Assembly (NCBI RefSeq): GCF_010015445.1
Contig: NC_053126.1
Coordinates: 19,766,669-19,830,668, forward strand
Length of the DNA: 64,000 nt
Source: Perca fluviatilis
Taxonomy: Eukaryota; Chordata; Actinopteri; Perciformes; Percidae
Direction: 5' to 3'
This document shows positions 35,649 to 47,348 of this stretch, piece by piece (within the stretch, counting starts at the first letter, position 1; every line of letters starts with the position of its first letter). A program made the translations under genes and the position numbers. Under the pieces are notes generated by a model, which was not told the origin of the DNA, made no database searches, and worked only from the letters and a program-made list of their open reading frames with translations.

Positions 35649-38600
35649 CAAGCATAGTGTGCGCGCGCGCTGTGCACAAGCCTAGGCGCATTTTATTAAT
35701 ATGCTGTTAAAATAACAATGAAATGCTGCGTTATTGACTTTAGACCAGGTTTTTGTTGGTCAACTCCTGATCACTTCCGGCTGCCTCAAGATAGCAATAC
35801 GCCAATAATTCACCTGAACACACCTCCCTGTAAGACCAGCACGCCCATGGGCGCAAAGATGGGCGCAGGTGCATTTGCTATTTAAACGACGAAATTGACA
35901 ACTGCGTCGGTCTTAAACTAGCAAAGACGCTTGCGTCGGGCTTTGTGCTGCGCTGCGCCGGGTGCAAGATAGGGTGCAAGATAGTATGTAAGTTATTTAT
36001 TGTGATAATTCTTTATTTCAATTTGAAAAAGAAAAAATATAGGAACAACATTACAAGTTAAGTAAGGAACAATACAAATACATAAGATGAAAAGTAAAAA
36101 ATATAAAGGTAATGATAATAACAATAGATAAAGTAATGCAGTAGTTCTGCCGGCGATTTGATTTCTCCCCACATTCAACATGGCGGCCACCGAAGCGCAG
36201 CAACCCGTTGATGCCGCTGTCGCTGCTACGTCACCCAGAGCGTTGGTCTGATTGGTTGAAGGACTATCCAGTCATTTGAATTATGCCCGTTGATCACGCC
36301 TCTTGTGCAGTAGAAAATCCAGAGCAGACTCCCCAGACTAATGTTCAGTCTTAAAAGATTGAGCTTGGTCTAGTGATAGCCAGACTAGTAATTCACCAAA
36401 ACCAAATCAAATCCATTAAATATAAGAGATCCCAAATATTGACACAGTGACCCAGTGAGCTGCTCCTTCGCTGCATGTTGTGCGGCCTCAGCGCGGAAGA
36501 TAGACTTACTGTTGTGGATGCCACAGCTGTATTTGATCAAATGGATATAACAAAATGTTGCTTTTAGGGCATCTTTGAGGACAAGCGGCTGACGCCAAGG
36601 AAAACATTGCTAGTGTTTGTAAACTCCAGTAAACACACAGAGCTGTCCTTGCCCTCAAGTATATTTGTGTATAGTTTTCAGTCCAGATTAAATCTAACCA
36701 CGGTGGTTGACAGCTAAGCCTCATTTCCGCTGTCAGTGCCATTCTTACCAATATCAAATGTCACGGTTGTTCATTGACAAACTATACTGTGAGGCTCAGT
36801 CAGCCATACGAGTCTACAGTTAACAGGCTCTGCTTGACTGCAATAAAAACCAGATCTGCCATAAACGTAAGACCAGAAAATCTCCTATTACTTTCTCCTT
36901 TATCCCTCCTCTTCTCAGTCTCTTTAACTTTTTTGTGGCAAGGGAATTGGACGCATGGACATTTTCAACTTTTAAGTGCAGATCTTTAAAAGTTTCTTTG
37001 TGAAGTCAACTCGCTGCTGGAGAGAAATGCCTCTGACATGAGTCAGTGATGGAGAGACTCAGCTGCAGCCAACCTACCAGCCAGCTGGCCAGCGGTGGAG
37101 CAGGGAGGGAAGTCAGGGAGGGAGCTTCAGAAATCTTTCCTTCCTCGTTTAACATGTCTGCCCTACTTTCCATTGGCCTAACTTGTTCTGGTAACACTGC
37201 GGATCCAGCCTCTCCCTCTCTCTGTTGCCCTTTTCCTCACACCATACTTTACTTCTAGAGAGCAGAACGGCAATCTCAGAGTATTTTGTCAAACTGTGGA
37301 AATATAAACACAGTTATAGTTAATAAGGGAAACTGGCCTGGTTCAAAATTTGCGTGTGCTCTTTTAAAGATCTTGCTTTGAGGTATAAATATTTGATGAA
37401 ATGACATGAACATGATAACTGTTGATTCTGTTTTCAAATATAGTTCATAATATCACTTTCCTGATAACCTGATCATTTCTGTTTGTTTGCGCTTCCTTCT
37501 GCTGACCACTATTTGACTTGACTGTTTTGACTGTAACATCACCCTCTGTTTTTCACAATGTGTTTGATTATACAACTCACTGGGAAAACAGATGAGGTAT
37601 TTCAGTTCAGCACCATTCCCAGCCATAACTTCAGGCAACACAAGCATGGCCCGGTTCTCCTGCCGCATGCAGGGACTCAACGACTCTCCCCTCTTTGCTC
37701 CTCAGAGATCTACACAATCCAGGGGAACTCTCATGGCCGTCCCTGCTATCTGCCCTTCCAGTATGACAACCAGTGGTTCCACAACTGCACCAGTATCGGG
37801 CGTGAGGACGGTCACCTCTGGTGTGCCACCACCTTTGACTATGGCAAAGACGAACGTTGGGGCTTCTGTCCTGTAAAGAGTGAGTTTCACTTTACACAAA
37901 TGATTAATTACTCAGCAAAGCTCAGCAAACGTTACCACAATTTCCTCTCACCCAACTGTTTACTTTACTGTTATTTCCTCCTGTCTAACTAACGTCTTAT
38001 CTCCCTTCCCTCACCGTCAGCCAGTGGCTGTGAAACATTCTGGGATACTGACCCGCTGACAGACAGCTGTTACCAGTTTAACTTTCAGGCTACGCTGTCA
38101 TGGAGCGAGGCTCGGATCAGTTGCCAGCAGCAGGGAGCAGATTTGCTAAGCATCACCAAGCTGCATGAGCAGACATACATCAATGGTAAAGTCAATGTGC
38201 ACACATGTACTTTTATGTGCAATGGCATCCACTCATGTTGTAGCTACTTTTTTGAAATATACAATGATATTGTTTAGGGTAGACACAAAGCTACTAAATA
38301 AAAAATACAATACACAATACACCAGCAAATAAAACCTCAGAAATATGCAGCAACCGCACATTAATCAACAAACAGTTAGACAAGTAATCACTGATTTATG
38401 TCCTGGCATACAAAATAATAAGAGAAAGTCTAATTACAGTCTAAGAGTCTTTTCTCTAAGAGAAAGATAATTTGGAATTTAAGGATTTCTGTTGTTTTTT
38501 GTATCTGTAAGGGTGCAATTCCACCATTTGCACCCCTGATCAAATCAGCAGTGAGGAAAATAATCTTGATTTCTTAATACATTTCTAATTTCTAATATGA

Positions 38601-41600
38601 GCAATCACCTTATTACTTTTTAAAAAGAGACTGTGTTATCATGTCTGCTGATCAAGCCTTTCTTTCTTAGTTTGCCTGTGAAAAACATTTAAAAAAAATG
38701 TATATATATTATATTATAAAAATATTAATAGGGCATTTAGGGCAATACAATTTGCTGTGCAGCATACTATTTACTATTATTTTCTGTGCAAATTCACTCT
38801 CTCAACAGGAATAATTGATTTTTGGGATGTTATGACCCTGTTGCCAATATTAGTCAATTATTATATAATAATTCTGTCATCTGCCCAATACAGTGTTGAC
38901 AGTTAAAATCAGGGCCGCTGACACGGGGGGAACACCGGGCCAGTCAGTTGGGCCCTCTAACCTTAAATAATCTGCGGGCGGGGCCTTTGGACATCATCTT
39001 GTCCTGGGCACGAGCAAGACACACAGCGGCCCTGGTTAAAATCATGGCTAACTTTTATTGTGTCCTCTTTCTCAAAAGTCATATTTCATAACATTTGAGA
39101 AAGGTATTTTTCTGCTGTTTTAGGTTTACTGACAGGCTACAGTGCTGCTCTGTGGATTGGCCTAAATGACCTGGACATTAATGGAGGCTGGCAATGGGCC
39201 GACTCGTCACCGCTCAAATATCTCAACTGGGAGTCAGGTTAGACTGTAAAAACAACTCACCCTTTTCTTGTTGTTTTTTTTAAGCTTGAAGTATCTGTGG
39301 TCTTTTTTTAAAACATCCATTTCCCACAGAAGGCTGAATGAGCATGCTTGCTCAATTTAAGCACGCACTGCTCTGAGTGTAAATACACTCTTTGTGGCCT
39401 TCCAGTGCATTTGCAGTCTTTTACTGTCGGGCACTGGAGTATTTTGGGGTTAAGTGCCTTGAATAAAGGTACCTTGGCATTAGTGATGTTTTAAAGTGAG
39501 TTTCTTTTTTTAACTCTCGTCCGCCAGACCAGCCAAACCATGCTGAGGAGGAAAACTGCGCTGTGATCAGAACATCTGGTCGTTGGGAAAACCGCGATTG
39601 TTCTGTTGCTCTGCCGTATGTCTGTAAGAAGAGGCCCAATGCCACCCTGGACCCCTTCACTACTGGTCAGTGTACAGACATCTGAATTAGTACATTGAAG
39701 TCAAATATACTGCCACAGTGCCAAAGTCAAGCATTTGATGGGTTTTTATCTTTTTTTCTCCCACAGACTCGTGGGCAGATGATGAGAAATATGAGTGTGA
39801 TGTGGGCTGGCAGGCCTTCCAGGCTGGCTGCTACAAGCTAACTTCAGATAAGATTGACTGGGATACAGCTCAGAAAACCTGTCAGAGGATGGAGGCCAAC
39901 CTGGTCAGCATCCACACCCTACCTGAGCTCGAGTTCATCATACGCAACCTGAAGAAAGGTCTTTTGTCCTTTTTTTTATTGTACTGCACCTTTTCCTCCA
40001 AACTGTATTGCTATTGGGAGCCAGAAATTAAATGGAATTCTCTTAAATCAGAGTTCAATCGTTATATCACAGGATATCCACTAGTAGTATACTTTAAGGA
40101 ATATAATAAACACAAAAATAACCTGTTCCAGACAGAGGAAGTGAGGGAATTTGCATTTTTTCTGTATAACTATAGAAGAATAAAAAACATCACGCTCAAT
40201 AAAGGAAAAAAGAAAGAACAGGATTGCACTGTGTGTTACTAATGTAGACATCCAAAAAGTTCACAGAGTTCACACACTCAAGTCTATCAGAACGCTCTGT
40301 AAATTTAGTTTCTTCAATTTCTATTTTAAGCACAGTGGAGCAAAATGTCTCAGCTATGCCTTCTTCAATATGCTTTCTGGTGGATTTGGATATATATTTC
40401 TGTGTAAAAAAAGAAAAGAAAAGCAATAGCAAATATTTCAGTTAAAATAAGTAAAATATCGACGATCACTGATATTTCCCAGCTGTTTATCCTACATTGT
40501 ATGCCCACATCTCCAGAGCAAGCTCAAATGTAGTGGAAACCAGGCAGCTCACTCCTTTTCCTGGGCTCAAAAACAGCACATGAAGTGAGGAATCAAATTT
40601 TTAGGTCATGGAATTGCTCCAATGTAGTTAATGAACCTCATGGAAAAGTTTGTCAGTTTTATAATATGGTCATAGTTGGAACCCTAATCCTATTTTGAAC
40701 CCTGTTTCTGTGTTTCCTAATTGTCTTCCTAACCTTAATGTCTGTCTGTGTCCTCTGTCCAGTGGTGGATTGTAACTAAGTACATTTACTCAAGTACTGT
40801 ACTTAAGTACAATTTTGAGGTACTTGTACTTTACTTGACTATTTCCATTTTATGCTATTTTAGACTTGTACTCACTCCACATTCCACTACATTTCAGAGT
40901 GAAATATTACTATTATTAATAATACTTTTTAGTCCACTAACACATCCATGCTTCAATGCTAATGCTAATACTTTTGTACTTTTAGTAACATCTTGCAGGA
41001 CTTTTACTTGTAACAGAGTATTTTAACAAAACATATTGTTGCTACTTTTACTTAAGTAAGAGATCTGAATACTTCTTCCACTACTGCCTCCGTCAGAGAT
41101 TGACCAGCTATGGATCGGGCTCCATGACACTGATATGCAAATGGACTTCCAATGGACTGACCACACGCCCGTCATCTTCACCTACTGGCACCCCTTTGAA
41201 CCCAACAACTTCCGCAACACCCAGGAAGATTGCGTCTCCATTTGGGGAGCTGTAAGTGACACCCTTCACCCTCACACTGACCCCCAAACGTCTGGGGCCT
41301 TAATCACCTCAAAGTAATGGACACTGTCAGCGAGTCTCCTCCATTTGTATATATTTAACAGCTGTTTTCTCTCTTTCTGTTTGTGTCTTGCTTACATGTG
41401 CAGGAGGGCCGCTGGGATGACAGCCCTTGTAATCTGACTCTGGCCTCCATCTGTAAGAAACTGGGAACAAAGAGTGATGGGAAACCACAGCACCAAGACT
41501 GCAAACAAGTATTACTCTTTTTCTCGCTTTGCTTTCAGTGCTACATACTTCATTTTCTCATTGACGCGTCTGTTTGTGCTTTAGATCACTGGTTTTTTTT

Positions 41601-44600
41601 TCAGTTCTGGAGTAGATACAATTTAGTTGTTTTTTTTTCTTCCCTATATCTTTCAGTTTTACTCCACAAAGATTTTATTCACATCCCCCGCAGCATTTCT
41701 GTGCTCTTATTCCAGCTGCTGACAGTATGTAGTGAGCATAATTATTATTCTAAGTTTTTCAGCTGTTCCTTTACCTTTGACCCCTTTTCCCAGAACTCTC
41801 CTTCATCTCTCACCCTTCATCTCTCACCCTTTCACTGGTCCACTGGTCCCCTAGTCCACCCCCAGTCTGTAACTGTAATATAAATCACTCCCCAAAGACT
41901 GCAAGCAAGCACCAGACAAACGGAACACTGGACACTTGTCTTAACACATACTGTACTTTTCCATGGCCCAATAAAACAAAATAAAATACATTATATTTTT
42001 AAGGTATTCAAATTGGGACATGTTGTTTGTGTCTTCATTTAACAAGTGTGTTCAGTACATACAACAGAAAGGCCCTATCACGCCCACTACTTGTATCTAC
42101 ATGGCGAACCAAATCCCATCTGGAGGATCCATCTACATCTGTCTCTGATTTCCCAGTTCATAATTCTCTCCATATGAGACTTTAGGCCTCTCATACCTTA
42201 CTTGCCCCTACCTGACCACTGTTGCTGATGGTCACTGTCTAAGTGGACAGTATAGCTCATTCAATCCCTGTTTGACATACGGGATAATCTTAGCGAGAAA
42301 AGGAATCTTAGTGTGTGTTTGTGTGTCTCTGTGCCCTTCAGCAATGTTACATTTTTGCTAAGCGTTGATTTATGATGTAAATGATCTGAAGTTGAGAGTC
42401 GTGCTGTTTCTCAGCTGTTACGTTCAACAAAGATCTTTGTATGGATTGTTTGGTGTAATGAATCTTTACCCCTCTCCCTGGGGGAGCGAGGCATCATGGG
42501 TGGTAATGTGACAGGGGTCATTTGGCATTGCACACGCTGCAGGGCCCTGTGGCGGTTTGTCTCAGGCAGATGAGCCACTTCACACATGTGAAACAACAAT
42601 GACAGACCGCTTCAGCAACATTACACCACATGATCCCAGAACCAATACCCCATCCAGCGCTTGGCTCATTACTCAAATAATGTAATGGATTGCTCATCAC
42701 TGTAATGCTGTCATTGTACTTACTCACTGAAGTGTTGCGTTTCTACTTTATACTTCCAAAGATAGTGATTTTATTATCAGGATAACTCAGTTGCTTCATG
42801 TGTGAATAAACAGAGATGTGAGAGAACACTGATCTCTAATGTCAGAGGTGGCCTGGGGCGTAAGCAGCTGTTTAGGGCCCCTCAGTCACCATGGGTCCCC
42901 TGCAATAATTGAAAATAGGAATAAAAAATAGGGAGTGCTGCACTGGGTCAAACAAATGTGCCGTTGGTGATGTTGAAGTAAAAAACCAGGTGCTCTTCAC
43001 GGATAGGGCAAGTAATCAAGTAAGAATAAAAAAACAAGGACCAGATTACTTTAAAGGAAGTCCATGGTATTTGTTGTCAGTTTTAAAAAGCATCCGAGGC
43101 TCCCTGATAGTAAGTTAACAACCAACGTGTTTTGCCTCAAAGGATCTTCATCAGGGAAAAAGTTAGAAATGTGAGCTCTTTCGTTTGTGTTCATTTTTGT
43201 GTGAGTATTTAACCATTTAAAGCCACAGTACGGACTACTGCACAACACCCCAGATGTCTTCCAGGATTGGAATTATAGCTAATAACAGATTTTAGAGGAA
43301 CAACAGCAACAAAATCAGCAAGTGTATCTTACAGTGACTAATCGATATTTGTTATAATGACAAAATATTAAATGACAATGTAAAAAAAACAATGTGAAAG
43401 AGGATGCTTGTAGTGATAAACCTACAGAAAATTATCACCTGAATCTGCAGCTCCCCTCGGCTTTACAGAGCTTTACAGTGAGCTTCAGCTTTGTTTATCT
43501 GTCTAGGTTTTGGGTCACTCTCACCGCTCTCATAGCGTCAATTTCGGCCACAGCCGGCAGCTGAAAAAGCTCGAAAAACTCACCAAGATTAGGTGAACAT
43601 AGTGGAGCATTTAGCAGCTAATGAATCAGATATTTCCCTCAGGAGTTAGAAGAGACCAACAACAGAGCTAAAGAGAATATGCTCAGAAACTTAACTCCAA
43701 ATGAATGATAATGTTGCTAGGTAACTGCTGAATGTAAATAGTTTGCTAACAGGCTGCCATGTCGTTGTTGTTGTTTGGGGGGGATGATTGTGTACTTGAA
43801 AGTAATGTTAGGATGGTTCAGCTTCTGTGTCATTTATGGGTGAGATAAATCAATGGATAATGGTTGAAATCAGGTGTGGTGTTTCATAACATAACTACAT
43901 AATAGTTTATTCTGGTTGAAATACATCCCAATACTGTTGGTATTCAGAAGATGCTATAAGTCAACGCTGATCTTGTGACTGTAAGACAGGGAAAGGAAGG
44001 ATAAGAATGAGAGTTTAAGAGACGTGAGTTTGAACAGATCAAACCTCCAGCGGCCGTAATCTTTGAGGTTTTTGTCTTGATAAAAACGTGGTTGTGCAAA
44101 AAGCCCGAGGTTTGGCTTATTTCCACAACTGTATATGAACTGTCTCTCACTATTATTCTGCAAAATCTCACCCCTTGTGACCTTCTGCGTGTTGGCTGCG
44201 CTCTGCATCTGTACACGTCCACAACTACAGTAGGCCTACATGAGCTGTCAGGAGGGATTGCGGCCAGGGAAAAGTTATTTCTGCATGCCTAGACGTGTTC
44301 TTGTTATTCTGCATTTGGGATACTGGGATAAGTGGACTCACTTTTGTTTAAACTGTTAAGATGGCATTCAAATTATTTTCTGAGAGACACCATTTATGTG
44401 TTTTACGTCTTCCAAGGAGGGGATGTTTTAGTTGTTGTTTGCTTGTCTGTCTGTGAACACATTTCTTTCACATACAACCATACAACACCTCAAACAAGTT
44501 CAATGTTATTTGAGTCTCTATTTTTCTTTAACTGTTCCAATTTGTCGTTGGCCTATAAATTGCCAAGACCTCGACTAGTCAGGTGGTGCTACTGAAACAT

Positions 44601-47283
44601 GATCTATTTAAATGCCTGACTCACTTGAATTGTTGTACTTTCCATTTACAAAGCACCAATATTGCTGGGATTTAGACAGTATCCAAAAGATCTGCATGAT
44701 TATATGTCTCCATATGTATTCTGATGCACATCCAGGTTTTAAAGGATTGAATTAGCCAATCTGAAGTGTTGCAAAGCCATTGTAGACATTAGTACTATTT
44801 GAATGGTTAATGTTTATTTAAAAAAAAAAATTTGTTATGGTTATGTTTTTCACTTTCTCCTCGTTTCTTCTCTCAGGGCTGGAAGTGGCACAGTCCAGCT
44901 TGTTACTGGGTGGGAGAAGATCTTTTTACCTTTGATGAGGCCAGGAAGTCCTGCGAGGACAATGGAGCCGCCCTTGTTACCATTACCAATAGGTGCGACA
45001 GCAGCACAAACTGTACATACCCTGACACACACACACACAGACAGACACACACGCGCAAAATTACATCACAGTGTGTTCTGTTAGCTCTGCCTTTCTAAAA
45101 TTCCTTGTAAATCTTTAAAGGTTCGAGCAGGCCTTCGCCAACAGCCTGGTGTTCGGTCGCTCTGGTGATTCCTTCTGGATCGGCCTCCATGACCAGGGCA
45201 GCCCCGGCTCTTTCCACTGGCTCAGCAGGGATGAAGTGTCCTACACCAACTGGAATCGCGACCAGCCGGGTAGGTCAAATATTTGAATGAGCAGAATGAA
45301 CTGCAAATATGATCTGATAATGTATTACAGGAAGTAGAATGACCAGATTGGGGTTGTTACAGAATCTTCCCACCCCACCGCCTATTTATTACTTTATTCC
45401 TGTTGCTGTGATGAGTTCACTTCTATAGCTGGAGATTTTTTTAACATGAGGTCCATGTTAAAAATGGATTGCATCTACAAAGAAGAAACTGGATTTCTTC
45501 CAGGTATTTTTTTCTTTGGCTAAAATACAAACTCAGAACTACACCCTGATATCCTGATTTGTCTGTAAAGCATTGTGATCAGCTGACAATCTGCAAAAAT
45601 TATCAGCAGCTGTCAAAACCAGCCAAAACCTGTTCTGATTTAAATGTACTGTATCAAAATTGGACCAGCTTGTTGAGGAAATCGTAAACTGTGTTTTGTC
45701 TTCCAACAAATAGTCATTAGAGCTCCACAGGAATGAGGCAGCAAACAGGGGAGAATACTCCTTGTGAAATTCCAGCTAGCATGGATTTTGGATTCACCAT
45801 AATTTCTAAACCATACGTGGAGACGCAAAAACCAGTTGTGGGCGAGTCCTCTGGCTTTAGAGTCACTGATAGATCCAAAGATATGAACTGGTTGACCTCT
45901 GCATAGATTATAGCCGCACTTTGTTGCTCTTGTAGACTTGGCTTATTAAAAGACCTCTACATTTCTAGTACAAACACTTATATACTTACTTATAGTCTGA
46001 TGATATTCATAACCCCCGGAATGAGCTTGCACCTGAGGCCAGAAGAACCAGAAGAATTTACTACAGTTTGACGCCAACACCTCTATTTGTTCTCTTTAAA
46101 GCCTATGCTTGTATCATTACGTTTTAGGAGAAAAGTCCTACTATTTCTATGTGATACAGAGAGAATCACATACAGATAGATATCTTCATAATGAAATTTA
46201 AAACAATCATTACGTCGAGACCACTATTTTCTTTTAAATATGGTCCATAACAGAGATCCATCAGGGTGATTAGAGAAATAGAGCCCAAACAGGGTTTACA
46301 GGAACTGTTTCCCTTGTTTTGAGAAAAACCCATAATTGTCTCTTATGAAATGTGTAATTACATTTTCCACAGTTTTTATCATTCCTCTATTTCCACACAT
46401 TTCATCATTTCATCATTGTAGCCTCTTTTTCTCTCCACTCAACTACATTTCACCCTGGTGTCTATTTCAGTGAAAGTCCACGGCGGCTGCGTTTCCATGG
46501 CGACGGGCTTCGCAACAGGTCTGTGGGAGGTGAGGGAGTGTGCGTCATCGAAGGCTAAATTCATCTGCCGTCAGAACCAGGACACGTCTCTGAGCCCCGA
46601 GCCCCCCGTCCCCCAGCCCACCCCGAGCCTCAGCGGCTCCTGTCCCAGCGGCTGGAAGAGCAACAGCAACCTGCGCTACTGTTACAAGGTTCACCCCAGC
46701 AAAGTTCCACACTGTTTCACACCATCAGTACTCTGCTGGAAGTGTCTTTTAACTTCAGTCACACTTTGGTTTTAATTAATTCATAACTATTAAAAAAAAC
46801 ATATCTGTACAATGCATCAGTAATTTGTGTTGTTTGAACTGAACAAACATAAGAATAAATGTATATAAATAAAATATAGTGTAGAATTTAAATTATCATT
46901 TAAATCTGTAAAGTCTAACAAAAAAATAAGTTAACAGCACCGAGTTCTTCACAGTTTTTACTGTCAAATGGCAGACAAAGGAGTGGAAGTATTACTACTG
47001 CTAATACTAAATGTTTTACACCAGTATTGCATTTTAATTGGACTGCAATTACACTTTTATCACCTGTGTGCAGGTGTTCCATTCCTCCCAGCTGGAGAAG
47101 AAGCTGAGCTGGCTGCAGGCTCACCTGTCCTGCCGGAGACACGGAGCCAACCTGCTGAGTATCAGCAGCCCTGAGGAGGAGCAATTTGTTCTGCAGGTCC
47201 TCCATGAGGCCTTTGGGTGGGTGTGCACCTCTGACCAGGTGGCGTGTGATGTCATATGATGATAACGATGTTGTTGATGATGT

Positions 47284-47348
<65 letters not shown>

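Noticed and set aside
35385..35677. Open frames with Thr-His repeats on the minus strand (also at 54750-55152)
   Set aside because: They are products of (TG)n microsatellites.
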